Origin: Bryobacterales bacterium
GTDB lineage: Bacteria > Acidobacteriota > Terriglobia > Bryobacterales > Bryobacteraceae
Assembly: GCA_019261985.1 (NCBI GenBank)
Contig: JAFAQY010000027.1
Span: 186,001-250,000 of the forward strand
Reading direction: 5' to 3'
Length of the DNA: 64,000 nt
A model generated the notes under the pieces. The model worked only from the letters and a program-made list of their open reading frames with translations, had not been told where the DNA came from and searched no databases. Every line of letters starts with the position of its first letter. Position 1 is the first letter of the stretch. Of this stretch, positions 1 to 8,441 are shown one piece after another. Made by a program: the position numbers and the translations under genes.

Positions 1-769
1 CGAACTCCAGATTCGGCCACCTTGACCGCAGGCTTCCGAAGACGTTTTCCGCGAACCAGCAGCACGCATCCACGTTGGGGAAATAATTCATCTGCCCCAC
101 GAACACTAAATATTGCCGCTTGGCCAATTCCGCGTTCGCGGGCGTGGTCCGCGGGTCGAAGCGCTCAAAATCGACGCCGTTAATCCAGTACTCCACTCGG
201 GCGCGCGGCGCAATTTTTTGCAGCAGCTTCTGCTCGCGCGGCGTCGTCAAAAACGTGCACTCGGCGCGATTCGCGTACTCGGCTTCCAGCTTGCGGAATC
301 TCCGGCCTTCCAGTTTGTAAATCGCGCCCGGCCAGCGGCGCTCGCCGTATTCCAGCCACTTCTCCGAGTCCACATCCACCATATCGATCCAAAGCGGAAC
401 ATCGGAAGGGGCGAACTGTACCACGGCGGACGAGTAAGCCAGTGTCGCCGTCAGCGGAAGCGACCTCAATTCGCCGACGTGGGCCTGCATCCTTGAGCTA
501 CGGTAGAAAGACGTATTCAGGCAGCCACCGAATGCGAACCGCATCGCCGCTGCCGCAAGCGCCTTCCGAGGCGAAATCAGTTCCGCGAAAACGGAAGCGC
601 AAACATCCTGCATCTCCCCCGCCTTGTCGACCTCCGCGGCTGTTCTCGCAAAGCAGGCCAGATGCACGCGATGCTTTGCGGCCAATGCGTTCAGTTCGTG
701 CCATGCCCGAATCTTCTCCCCTTTATCCGGAGGATTGGGAACGCAATGCGATAAAAACAGAATGTCCAT
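1..769 (-). CDS. Glycosyltransferase, TIGR03087-like, exosortase-associated (3' part outside window)
   Basis: Family-4 glycosyltransferase, expected to add a sugar to an exopolysaccharide intermediate in the cytoplasm. From ATG at 769 the minus strand stays open for 256 codons to the window edge. It begins MDILFLSHCVPNPPDKGEK, the N-terminal signature of sugar transferases that accompany PEP-CTERM/exosortase systems. WIDMVDVDSEKW and LTTPREQKLL follow, then the start of the C-terminal Rossmann domain (YLVFVGQMNYFPNVDA). About a third of the protein, the nucleotide-sugar domain, is missing only because the window ends. The gene starts 5 bases after the 3' end of a tRNA gene on the same strand. 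Family is recognised from motifs; the sugar is unknown. Confidence 0.8.
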   Translation of the reverse strand, partial: MDILFLSHCVPNPPDKGEKIRAWHELNALAAKHRVHLACFARTAAEVDKAGEMQDVCASVFAELISPRKALAAAAMRFAFGGCLNTSFYRSSRMQAHVGELRSLPLTATLAYSSAVVQFAPSDVPLWIDMVDVDSEKWLEYGERRWPGAIYKLEGRRFRKLEAEYANRAECTFLTTPREQKLLQKIAPRARVEYWINGVDFERFDPRTTPANAELAKRQYLVFVGQMNYFPNVDACCWFAENVFGSLRSRWPNLEF

Positions 770-774
770 GGAAT

Positions 775-852
775 TGGTAGGCGGAGCAGGGATTGAACGC
801 TGCAACCTCCTCTGTGTTTAATAGAGGCGCTCTACCATTGAGCTATCCGCCT
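775..852 (-). tRNA. tRNA-like gene with encoded CCA and a nine-base anticodon loop, isotype unclear
   Basis: The minus strand folds as a cloverleaf. The acceptor AGGCGGA pairs perfectly with TCCGCCT, followed by discriminator A and encoded CCA. U8 and A9 are present, the D arm is GCTC/GAGC with GG in the loop, and the anticodon stem is CCTCT/AGAGG. Two features are abnormal: the anticodon loop is ATTAAACAC (9 bases, not 7), and the T stem GCAG(C)G/CCTGC carries one bulged C beside loop TTCAATC. The anticodon is therefore ambiguous; TAA is read if the first T is U33. The variable arm has only 5 bases, which argues against tRNA-Leu. It may be an unusual tRNA or a decaying copy. Confidence 0.7.
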
Positions 853-871
853 ATAGATCATCGCCGCCGAC

Positions 872-1927
872 CTACGGAACCAACGAAACGAGCCGCGGCC
901 CCAGGACTTTCGTTAATCCCAGAGGAAGCCGCTGCCATAACAGAATCGGCAGCCGGAAAGCTGAGTTTTCCGGCGAGTAATTGGGCAATTTTTTGCGCTT
1001 TACCAAGTGTACTTCGTACGGCAATGCCCGTTCCACCATCCCCCAATGCGATTTGAAATCATACGACCCCTTCACGCGCTTGCTGCGGCCGAAATCGAAC
1101 ACGCGATAGCCGTTCTGGCCGCCCCAGCGCATCAGATCGTAGTACATGAAATTGTTCGGCTGCGCGGCGTTATACGCAGGATCCGAAGCGCCGTAATAAG
1201 GCAGTACCTGATCGCGGAAATAGAAGCTCAGAACCGCCGCCACTACCTTCCCGGAAAGCGTGATCTCCCGTATACTCGCCATGCCCCCGAATTTTTCGAG
1301 CAGGGTAGAAAAATGACGCGCCGGAAAACACGGCGTACCCAGCCTGCGAAGATTGCGCGAATACAAATTCTCAAACGCTGCGATATTCGAGAATTCCTGC
1401 CGGCTCCCCAAATCCTCCTTCAAAGATTTCCGAACTGCCGCCCGAGTCTTGCGGGGAATCGAGTTCAAAATCGTTTCCTCGTCCGGGCCGATTTCCTGCG
1501 TGAACGTCACATAGCGCGAAATCCGCGGCAACCCGCTGCACTGCGCTTCCCAGGCATTTCGCAGCTCGATGTCCTGCACTTGTAGCCGCTCTCCAATTGC
1601 CTTCGCCCGTTCGAGCAGAGCCAACTGGGCCTCCTCCGAGTCCGCCAGAATTCCGCCGTAAACGGCAAACGGCGAGGAGATCAGCCGCTTTCCCGTCAGT
1701 AGATTGCTGACGAGGAAAAGAGGCAGAACGCCGCACACGCGGTCCTGCCGCACCGCCATCAGGCAAACTCCCCGGTACCCGAATGTGGTTTCGATGCTTT
1801 CCTTCCATGCCGTCAGGTGAAAAGGGCTGCCATGCGGATGTTCCAGGACGAACCGGTCCCATGCGGCGTAATCCTGGCGCTCCAAATCCCGGACCAGGGT
1901 AACCTCTCGCTCGATCTCAGTCTCCAT
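872..1927 (-). CDS. FemAB-like, PEP-CTERM/XrtA system-associated protein
   Basis: A 351-residue protein of the FemAB/GNAT-fold group. It resembles the FemAB-related proteins (TIGR03019 type) found in exopolysaccharide loci of PEP-CTERM organisms. Visible features are an N-terminal acyltransferase-like half (HPHGSPFHLTAWKESIE), a central IPRKTRAAVRKSLKE segment, and the C-terminal block LPYYGASDPAYN, NNFMYYDLMRWG, FDFGRSKRVKGSYDFKSHWG, typical of this family. Known FemAB proteins transfer aminoacyl groups; the substrate here is unknown. It lies between a TIGR03087-like glycosyltransferase and further polysaccharide genes, which supports a surface-polymer role. Start taken at METEIEREV. Confidence 0.85.
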   Translation of the reverse strand: METEIEREVTLVRDLERQDYAAWDRFVLEHPHGSPFHLTAWKESIETTFGYRGVCLMAVRQDRVCGVLPLFLVSNLLTGKRLISSPFAVYGGILADSEEAQLALLERAKAIGERLQVQDIELRNAWEAQCSGLPRISRYVTFTQEIGPDEETILNSIPRKTRAAVRKSLKEDLGSRQEFSNIAAFENLYSRNLRRLGTPCFPARHFSTLLEKFGGMASIREITLSGKVVAAVLSFYFRDQVLPYYGASDPAYNAAQPNNFMYYDLMRWGGQNGYRVFDFGRSKRVKGSYDFKSHWGMVERALPYEVHLVKRKKLPNYSPENSAFRLPILLWQRLPLGLTKVLGPRLVSLVP

Positions 1928-2075
1928 TCGGCAGGATTAACGCACGTCCCTTGCCACCAGTATGGATTCGCCCAAAACACGCGCCTTTGAATCTGTTGAA
2001 TCCCAAACTTCTGTCATGAATCCAAAGCGTGGGGAATCAGCAGCTTCCGGCTCACCTTCTCGTATACTAGCGCTT

Positions 2076-2675
2076 ATGATTCGCGTGTTGAAATGGGGTG
2101 TTGCGCTGCTGGTCTTGCCCGTTGTGCTTCTCGTTACAACGCCGCTGGCGGATCTTTATAGCCAACCGCTCATCGTCTCTGTCCAGCCGCGGAAGAGCGA
2201 TGTAATCGTACTCATGTCCAGCGGGTTGATCGAGCCCGACTGGCTTACCCCGGATGGCGCGCAGAGGACCTGGGGTGCTTTGCGACTGTACAAGGAGCAA
2301 TATGCTCCATATATCCTCAGCGTTGGCCAGAAGCAGGCTCTCATCCAGGCCGGCATGCTCGAACTCGCAGGCGTGCCGCGCGACGCAATTCTGGTGGATC
2401 AGCCCGCCAATACATACTGGTCAGGGATCGCGGTAACCCGGATTATGCGGGAACATGGATGGACGTCCGCCGTGGTTGTCACGTCGGAGATGGATGTGCC
2501 GCGGGTCCGCTTAGTGTTTGCAAAATTGGGAATGGCGCCCTCCTTTCTCGCGGTTCCGGAATTCCGTAAGCCGACGTATTTCCATTTTTTCCGCAATTCC
2601 GCCTCGGATATCGCCTACCATGCGACCTATGAATATGCGGGTTTGATCTGGTACAAGCTGAACGGCTGGATTTGA
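2076..2675 (+). CDS. YdcF/SanA-like DUF218 membrane-anchored protein
   Basis: DUF218 (YdcF/ElyC/SanA) family protein, a family linked to envelope polymer metabolism. Starting at ATG 2076 it has 199 residues: an N-terminal membrane segment (KWGVALLVLPVVLLVTT) followed at once by the conserved domain, with DVIVLMSSG, the substrate-loop-like NTYWSGIAVTRIM, and TSEMDVPRVRLVFAKLG. An in-frame start at 1962 would add 38 residues of poor composition, so the later start is preferred. A TATACT box lies 7 bases before this ATG, consistent with a nearly leaderless message, although no good -35 is seen. The neighbouring glycosyltransferases suggest an exopolysaccharide role; the biochemical activity is not known. 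Confidence 0.75.
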   Translation: MIRVLKWGVALLVLPVVLLVTTPLADLYSQPLIVSVQPRKSDVIVLMSSGLIEPDWLTPDGAQRTWGALRLYKEQYAPYILSVGQKQALIQAGMLELAGVPRDAILVDQPANTYWSGIAVTRIMREHGWTSAVVVTSEMDVPRVRLVFAKLGMAPSFLAVPEFRKPTYFHFFRNSASDIAYHATYEYAGLIWYKLNGWI

Positions 2676-2741
2676 GGCGCCGTCGGCATAATTTTTTCTT
2701 CCCGGCAGCATGCTAAAACGGATGTACATCCATCCGATACG

Positions 2742-3932
2742 GTGCGCATTTTATTTCTGTCGCCGCGCCAGTGCTGGCCACCTCACGGCGGGGCGAAAAT
2801 ACGGGAGTATCATTTTCTACGAACGCTCGCGGCGCTCGGCGAGGTCACTTATACATATTTTGCCGATCGTGGATCGGCGCCTCTAAGCCGCGATGATTTG
2901 CCTTTCGTGGCCGAAATCGTGGCAGTTCCCAAGCCGAAAGCTTATGAAATCGGTCAGCTTGTCCGCGGCATCGCCGGACGGTGGCCATTATCGGTACTCA
3001 ATTACAGTTCGCCGGAGATGAAAGCCTGTGTTGAGCGGCTGACTCACGCCGGACCATTCGATGTGACGCACGTCGATAGCATTCATCTGCTGCGGTACGC
3101 GAATCACAATTGCAAACGGGTAGTCTACAACTGGCACAACATTGAATCGGAGGCCATGCGGCGCTACGGCGAGAGCGTTCGCTCGCCCGCGCGGCGCTGG
3201 TACTCCTCAATCACTGCGGCAAAGCTACACGCACTCGAGCGCGACATCCTTGGCGAGGCATTTGGACATGTCGTCTGCAGCGAGCGCGAACGGTGCGTGC
3301 TGCACAAGATCGCGCCGAACGCTCGCATAGCCGTCATCGAGAACGGAGTCGATTGCGCTTACTTTTCCGAACCGGACGGCAGCACGCCGCTCGATTCCCT
3401 CGTCTTCATAGCACGTCTGGAGAATGTGGCGAACGCGCTCGCGGCCAGTACTTTTGCGCGCACCATCTGGCCGCGGATTCGCGAACGCATGCCGCGGTTG
3501 CGGCTGATGCTGGTTGGCGCGGAGCCCCTTCCAGCGGTACAGCAATTGGCCAGTCTGCCCGGTGTCGAGGTAACCGGGACAGTTGCCGATGTGCGGCCGT
3601 ATTACCGGCGTGCGGTCGCGGCGGTTGTACCTTTGCTATCGGGTTCGGGAACGCGCCTCAAGATTCTCGAAGCCATGGCGGCGCGCGTCCCCGTTATCTC
3701 GACAGCAGTGGGAGCCGAGGGTTTGGACGCAATTTCGGGAAAGCACCTCCTGATCGCAGAGCCGGAAGATCCCGAAGCCTGGACCCGGCACATCACAGCT
3801 ATCGCGGCAAATGAGTCCCGGGATCGGATCTGCGAGGCAGCGCTCGAGTTTGTGAAAGCCCGGTACGACTGGGACATGCTCGAGCGAAAGCTGAAGACCA
3901 CATATGAGAACTGGTTTCGGGAAAAGACTTGA
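2742..3932 (+). CDS. Family-4 glycosyltransferase, TIGR03087-like
   Basis: A 396-residue GT-B glycosyltransferase starting at GTG 2742. The N-terminus MRILFLSPRQCWPPHGGAKI and the segment VVYNWHNIESEAMRRYGE match the exosortase-associated sugar transferases, so it is a paralogue of the partial gene at the left edge. The C-terminal domain shows VFIARLENVANA and GSGTRLKILEAMAARVPVI, a typical donor-binding loop. It should transfer a sugar from a nucleotide-sugar to an acceptor at the cytoplasmic membrane face. Its stop codon shares one base with the next glycosyltransferase start (TGATG), so the two are likely translationally coupled. Donor and acceptor are unknown. Confidence 0.88.
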   Translation: MRILFLSPRQCWPPHGGAKIREYHFLRTLAALGEVTYTYFADRGSAPLSRDDLPFVAEIVAVPKPKAYEIGQLVRGIAGRWPLSVLNYSSPEMKACVERLTHAGPFDVTHVDSIHLLRYANHNCKRVVYNWHNIESEAMRRYGESVRSPARRWYSSITAAKLHALERDILGEAFGHVVCSERERCVLHKIAPNARIAVIENGVDCAYFSEPDGSTPLDSLVFIARLENVANALAASTFARTIWPRIRERMPRLRLMLVGAEPLPAVQQLASLPGVEVTGTVADVRPYYRRAVAAVVPLLSGSGTRLKILEAMAARVPVISTAVGAEGLDAISGKHLLIAEPEDPEAWTRHITAIAANESRDRICEAALEFVKARYDWDMLERKLKTTYENWFREKT

Positions 3933-5056
3933 TGCGCGTTCTGGCAGTGATCGAGGCGGAATCCCTGACGGGTCCGGCCAAGAACCTTCTCGAATTCGCT
4001 CTGTTGGCGCGTCCGCGCGGAATCGAAGTTATTTTGGCCGTGTTTGCGCGCAGCGGCGCAACTAGCCCATTCATCAAAGCGGCACGAGACGCGGACGTAA
4101 AAATCGAGGCAATCAACGAGCGCCGCGCATTTGACACCGCTGTCATCGCAGCCTTGCGCGACGCCGTCGCACGTTCTCGGCCAGATATCCTTCAAACACA
4201 TGCCGTCAAATCGCACTTCCTGGCGCGGTCCAGCGGCCTGCACAAGCTGGCGGCCTGGGTCGCGTTCCACCACGGCTACACCCGGCCCGCCGCGCGAGTG
4301 CTGCTTTATAACCAGCTCGATCGCTGGTCGCTTCGCGCCGCGCGAAGAGTGATCACCGTTAGTACTCCCTTCCGGGATCAGCTCATCGCGCGCGGCGTGC
4401 CCAAAGATGGAATCGACATCGTTCACAATGCGATTGCCTCGGATTGGGGCTTGTCAGCCCGGCAAGACGCAGCCGCGGTGCGTTCGAGTTTGGACATCCC
4501 GCCGGACGCTCGCATAATTCTCAGCGCCGGGCGGCTATCGAAGGAAAAGGACCACCTCACATTGCTCAAAGCTGTGCGGCGTTTGCCGGCCGCTCACGTG
4601 TTGATCGTGGGCGACGGACCGGAGCGCCCCGCGATCGAGAAGGCGATCAAGCAATTGGGACTGAAAGGACGCGCGACGCTTGCAGGCCACCAACCATCGG
4701 TCGCCGCCTACTACGCCATCGCCGATACCGTGGTGCTGTCCTCGCGAACCGAAGGCTCGCCTAACGTCCTTCTGGAAGCGATGGTGTCCGGCGTTCCCGT
4801 CGTTGCGACGCGCGTAGGCGGCGTTCCCGAGCACGTAGAGGATGGCGAGACCGCGCTTTTGGTGGATCCCGGCGACGATGCCGCGATGGGCTCCGCGATC
4901 GCGCGTTTGCTCGAACCCGGCAACAAACTGCGCACCCGCCTGATTGAGCGCGCCGACGCCCTTGTACGTGAGCGCCATGCGCCTGAAGCGCGCGTACAAA
5001 CGCTCACAAAAATCTACGAATCGCTTCTCCGTCAGCGCCGATTCGTGCTACGCTAG
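3932..5056 (+). CDS. Family-4 glycosyltransferase
   Basis: A 374-residue GT-B glycosyltransferase. It begins MRVLAVIEAESLTGPAKNLL and has the C-terminal donor-binding features ILSAGRLSKEKDHLTLLKA, VGDGPERPAIE and EGSPNVLLEAMVSGVPVV, including the EX7E-type acidic loop. ATG at 3932 overlaps the TGA of the upstream glycosyltransferase by one base, so the pair forms one transcription and probably one translation unit. It is likely the next sugar-addition step in the same exopolysaccharide. Upstream genes (FemAB-like, YdcF-like) support this context. Sugar specificity cannot be told from sequence. Confidence 0.9.
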   Translation: MRVLAVIEAESLTGPAKNLLEFALLARPRGIEVILAVFARSGATSPFIKAARDADVKIEAINERRAFDTAVIAALRDAVARSRPDILQTHAVKSHFLARSSGLHKLAAWVAFHHGYTRPAARVLLYNQLDRWSLRAARRVITVSTPFRDQLIARGVPKDGIDIVHNAIASDWGLSARQDAAAVRSSLDIPPDARIILSAGRLSKEKDHLTLLKAVRRLPAAHVLIVGDGPERPAIEKAIKQLGLKGRATLAGHQPSVAAYYAIADTVVLSSRTEGSPNVLLEAMVSGVPVVATRVGGVPEHVEDGETALLVDPGDDAAMGSAIARLLEPGNKLRTRLIERADALVRERHAPEARVQTLTKIYESLLRQRRFVLR

Positions 5057-5067
5057 CGCCTTCGGCT

Positions 5068-5859
5068 ATGGCAAGCATTCTCAAGGCGCTCCTGCTCTCA
5101 TCCCTTTCCCTCGTCCCTCTTCTCGCTCAAGGCAACTATGAGGTGCAAGTTTATCCAGGACAGGTTCAAGATCCTGGAACAACCATGTTCGAACTCCACA
5201 GCAATTTCACGGTCCAGGGCAGCAAGGGCGAGGTCAACGGTGTACTCGGTACCGAGCACCAATTGCACGAGACATTGGAAATAACCCGCGGTATCACGCC
5301 GTGGTTCGAGACCGGATTTTATGTTTTTAGTTCCGCCCAGGCGGGCCAGGGGTGGCAATGGGTAGGCGATCACATACGTCCGCGAATTGCCGCGCCCGAA
5401 GAATGGAAATGGCCTGTAGGCGCGAGCCTGTCGCTTGAATTTGGTTATCAACGCTACCATTTTTCACCGGATACGTGGACCCTTGAAATACGGCCGATAA
5501 TCGATAAGCAGATCGGCCGAATGTATGTAGCGTTTAATCCGACATTCGACAGATCGTTTCATGGACCCAGCGTCAGCCAGGGAGTAGTGTTCTCGCCCAA
5601 TTTCAAAATGGGTTGGGATTTTACCAAAAAAATCAATGTGGGATTCGAATATTACGGCTCGCTCGGTCCGGTTACCGGTTTCGACCTCTTACGCGAGCAG
5701 GAACAACAGATCGTCCCAGCAATCGATCTCAACTTGTCGCCGGAATGGGAGTTCAATTTTGGCGTAGGCATCGGGATGACCCAGTCTACGGATCATCTGC
5801 TGATCAAGATGATTCTAGGCCGGCGCTTCGGAAAAGTCTCGAAGGGCGGCACCAATTGA
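5068..5859 (+). CDS. Predicted outer-membrane beta-barrel protein, function unknown
   Basis: A 263-residue exported protein starting 11 bases after the upstream glycosyltransferase. Residues 1-22 form a signal peptide (ILKALLLSSLSLVPLLAQG). The rest alternates polar and aromatic/hydrophobic residues in short strands (WTLEIRPIIDKQIG, MYVAFNPTFDRSF, INVGFEYYGSLGPV) and ends in amphipathic strands, as in small outer-membrane barrels. The pattern recalls acidobacterial barrel proteins with a conserved EITRGITPWFETGFY motif, but no named function is assigned. Its position at the end of the glycosyltransferase run might suggest a link to polymer export; this is only inference. Confidence 0.65.
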   Translation: MASILKALLLSSLSLVPLLAQGNYEVQVYPGQVQDPGTTMFELHSNFTVQGSKGEVNGVLGTEHQLHETLEITRGITPWFETGFYVFSSAQAGQGWQWVGDHIRPRIAAPEEWKWPVGASLSLEFGYQRYHFSPDTWTLEIRPIIDKQIGRMYVAFNPTFDRSFHGPSVSQGVVFSPNFKMGWDFTKKINVGFEYYGSLGPVTGFDLLREQEQQIVPAIDLNLSPEWEFNFGVGIGMTQSTDHLLIKMILGRRFGKVSKGGTN

Positions 5860-5885
5860 TTGCCGCCCTATAAGCCCGCAGCTTG

Positions 5886-7709
5886 TTATTTAGCCGAAAA
5901 GGCAAGGAACACGTTACCCGCCATCCCGCCGAACTGCGCGTAGCCGGAGTTCACGAACACCATGCCGCTAACTACCGCCGGTCCGGCGGCATCGAGTGAG
6001 CCGCCGTGAGCCGGCTTGCCGTTTACCGTTTCGAACTCGCGCTCCGTATCGGTGTCCCATAGGATCTCGCCCGTGGAAGCCGAATAGGCCCGCAAGTGGC
6101 CATCCAGGGAGCCGGAGAAGACCACTCCCGGAATCGCACTGACGGCCGCCGATTGCGCGGGCGAACAGTCCGTTCTTGTATCCGCGCATGGTATGGGTTT
6201 CGTACTCCACTGGATCTTGCCCGTCTTGAGGTCCAAACCGTGGAGGCCTCCGCCCTTCTTTGGATCGAGAGTCAGGCGGAAGCCCACCGGCGACTTTGGG
6301 TCCGCTACGCCGCCGATTGCAACGTCGGAGATCGCGACATAAACCTTCCGTCCATCCGCGGCCGACCCCCATTGGCTCCCGCCCAAAGGGCTGCCTTGTC
6401 CCACACGCGTTTGCCATAAGATTTCGCCCTTTCTGTCGGGATCGATAGCGTGCACCATGCCGGACTTTTGGCCAATTACCAGCGCCCGCTTGCCGCCGCC
6501 CAGGCTCACCAGGATCGGCGGCTGCCCGAAATCATGATCCGGTCCCGCCGTCTCCGGGCAATTGGTGCGCTGCGGCACGGAGCAACCGGTGTTGAAGGCA
6601 TCCTTCTCGGTCAGTTGCCTGGTCCACAGTAGCTCACCTGTTTTTAGACTCAGTGCGAGGATCGCGTCACTCGTGTTTGTCGGCGGGTCCGAGTAATTGT
6701 CGCCCGTAGCGACGTACAGAACTCCAAGCCGTTCGTCGATCGTCGGAGTGGACCATACACCCGCCCCCGAAGGCCCACGCCGTTGGGTTCCGCCCGCGTC
6801 TTTCGCAGTCGGCTTGGCGGGCTCGGAAATCGTGAAGGTCTGCCAGATTTTCTTGCCCGTGGCGGCATCGAGCGCTACAACGCTTCCCCGGAACGTGCAG
6901 CACTCAAATTTGGGGTCGGGCGCCAGTGCTTCTTCGATAGAGGAGAACGGCTGATAAACCACTCCCTTATAGAAACGCGCAGTCGCGGTTACGGTAGTGC
7001 CGAAATGGCTTTCCGGCTGGACCTTCCAAATCAATTCGCCGGACTCGGCATTGAGCGCGTATAGATTTGCTCCTCCGTCGCCGAAAAACACAGCCGCGAC
7101 ACCGTTCGCCTCCCCGATCGTCATGCCGGAGCGGATTCCAACAGCGGCTTTAAATCCCCAGTAAGTGCATCCGGTCTCGCGGTCGAGCGAATATACGGCC
7201 CCGGTCTGACTGGCGATGAACACGCGCCCACCGGCTACGGCGGGCTGAGAGCGCGCCACGGGGATATCGCCCAAGTTGAACGCCCATTTCAATTTGAGCT
7301 TGGGAACGTTGGCCACCGTAAGCCCCGCCGCGGACGCATCCTGGTACCGCGAGTTCGTGGCGCTCGTGCTCCAGCCGTTCCACTGGGGGGAATTCTGTGT
7401 GAATTTAAACGGGACGTCGCTCTTGCAGGTGCGCGTGAAGGAAGCGGCGGCTTGCCCGCTCGTCGGAGCGATATAGCCGATCAAGGCGAAGATTTCGGGG
7501 GTGGAAAGCCCTTCCGCCCGGCTCTTCATAACACCGCTCGTAAGCGCGACATAAACAGCCTCCGGCGTCATAGCCTTAATTGCGCTCAGCGCCGGAGCTC
7601 GACCCTCAGGCATATCGTGGCAAATGGCGCACCGCTCTTTGTAAATCGCGCTTCCGTCCTGAGCCGACAGAATCGGCACGATTAACGTAATTAGACACAC
7701 GTATCGCAT
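5886..7709 (-). CDS. PQQ-type quinoprotein dehydrogenase with N-terminal cytochrome c domain
   Basis: A periplasmic quinohaemoprotein of 607 residues. A signal peptide (about 1-16) is followed by a c-type cytochrome domain with haem motif CAICH at 27-31. The remainder is an eight-bladed propeller made of repeated AxDxxTGxxxW elements (for example VVALDAATGKKIWQTF, SLKTGELLWTRQL, GLDLKTGKIQWST, YSASTGEILWDTD), as in PQQ alcohol and polyvinyl-alcohol dehydrogenases. It would oxidise an alcohol-like substrate and pass electrons through its own haem. Here the cytochrome domain is at the N-terminus, whereas classical type II alcohol dehydrogenases carry it at the C-terminus. No PQQ biosynthesis gene lies nearby. 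Substrate unknown. Confidence 0.82.
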   Translation of the reverse strand: MRYVCLITLIVPILSAQDGSAIYKERCAICHDMPEGRAPALSAIKAMTPEAVYVALTSGVMKSRAEGLSTPEIFALIGYIAPTSGQAAASFTRTCKSDVPFKFTQNSPQWNGWSTSATNSRYQDASAAGLTVANVPKLKLKWAFNLGDIPVARSQPAVAGGRVFIASQTGAVYSLDRETGCTYWGFKAAVGIRSGMTIGEANGVAAVFFGDGGANLYALNAESGELIWKVQPESHFGTTVTATARFYKGVVYQPFSSIEEALAPDPKFECCTFRGSVVALDAATGKKIWQTFTISEPAKPTAKDAGGTQRRGPSGAGVWSTPTIDERLGVLYVATGDNYSDPPTNTSDAILALSLKTGELLWTRQLTEKDAFNTGCSVPQRTNCPETAGPDHDFGQPPILVSLGGGKRALVIGQKSGMVHAIDPDRKGEILWQTRVGQGSPLGGSQWGSAADGRKVYVAISDVAIGGVADPKSPVGFRLTLDPKKGGGLHGLDLKTGKIQWSTKPIPCADTRTDCSPAQSAAVSAIPGVVFSGSLDGHLRAYSASTGEILWDTDTEREFETVNGKPAHGGSLDAAGPAVVSGMVFVNSGYAQFGGMAGNVFLAFSAK

Positions 7710-7748
7710 AGCATTCTCCTTGTTGAATTTCAGATGGACCTAAGTTAG

Positions 7749-7772
7749 AACAAGCTGAAGCTTGTCCTACAC
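7749..7772. repeat. Short palindromic repeat, AAGCTTGTCCTAC family
   Basis: The intergenic stretch contains the palindrome ACAAGCTGAAGCTTGTCCTA. Nearly the same unit occurs twice between egtB and egtD (15837-15889). It may also serve as a stem-loop between the ABC permease and quinoprotein genes. Confidence 0.55.
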
Positions 7773-8441
7773 GAAATCCTGTTTTCGCGATTGAACGTAA
7801 AGCGTTAGCCCCAGCAGAACCGCCGCCAACGCGAACTCGACACCCAACACCGTCAGTACCGCGGAATTCCACACCGGCGCTGGTTTTGTCATCCCGGCCG
7901 TTAACGCCGAGTTACGGGTCATGAAGTACCAAATAAGACCGTAGGACGAACTGCATGCCACATTCGCCGCAATCCCCCATCCCTCCGTTTCGCCGATCAG
8001 AGCGGCGGCTGTCATCACCCAGAACGCCACGAGCGGCATGAAAGCCAGAATCAGCAGCATGGGAATCGCTCCGCGCGGAATAATGTGGCGAGTCTCAATT
8101 ACCAAGATTGCCGCCCCTACTAGCGTCAGCCAGGGGGCCAGGAACATCCCGAACGTGGAAATAATCTTGGCTATGGTGTATTGAACCGACGAGACGGGGA
8201 GACTCATCACGAATGCTAGATTCTGTTTTTTTCTTTCGTTCACGATTCCCCCGATGGGCAGCATCGTTCCCACCATGATCAGGGAAATGAAAAACCACAC
8301 GCTCCCCACCACCAAAGCCGGCTCGCTTCCCCATTGACACACTCCTAATGCCACCGCTCCAGCGGCTAAAGTTATATAAATTTGCTGCCGGTGCAATCGC
8401 AAATCCTTCAAAATCAGATGCCGAATAATAGTGCCCTTCAT
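7767..8441 (-). CDS. ABC-2 type transporter permease
   Basis: A 224-residue integral membrane protein with about six hydrophobic segments (QIYITLAAGAVALGVC, SVWFFISLIMVGTMLPIGGI, GMFLAPWLTLVGAAILVI, PMLLILAFMPLVAFWVMTAA, VLTVLGVEFALAAVLLGLTL). It is the membrane half of an ABC exporter whose ATPase is encoded immediately upstream; the two overlap by 4 bases (ATGA), so they are made together. The segment ERKKQNLAFVMSLPVSSVQY is characteristic of small ABC-2 permeases. The operon is headed by a GntR/YtrA-type repressor, a set-up often associated with export of antibiotics or envelope-stress compounds. Substrate unknown. Confidence 0.82.
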   Translation of the reverse strand: MKGTIIRHLILKDLRLHRQQIYITLAAGAVALGVCQWGSEPALVVGSVWFFISLIMVGTMLPIGGIVNERKKQNLAFVMSLPVSSVQYTIAKIISTFGMFLAPWLTLVGAAILVIETRHIIPRGAIPMLLILAFMPLVAFWVMTAAALIGETEGWGIAANVACSSSYGLIWYFMTRNSALTAGMTKPAPVWNSAVLTVLGVEFALAAVLLGLTLYVQSRKQDFV

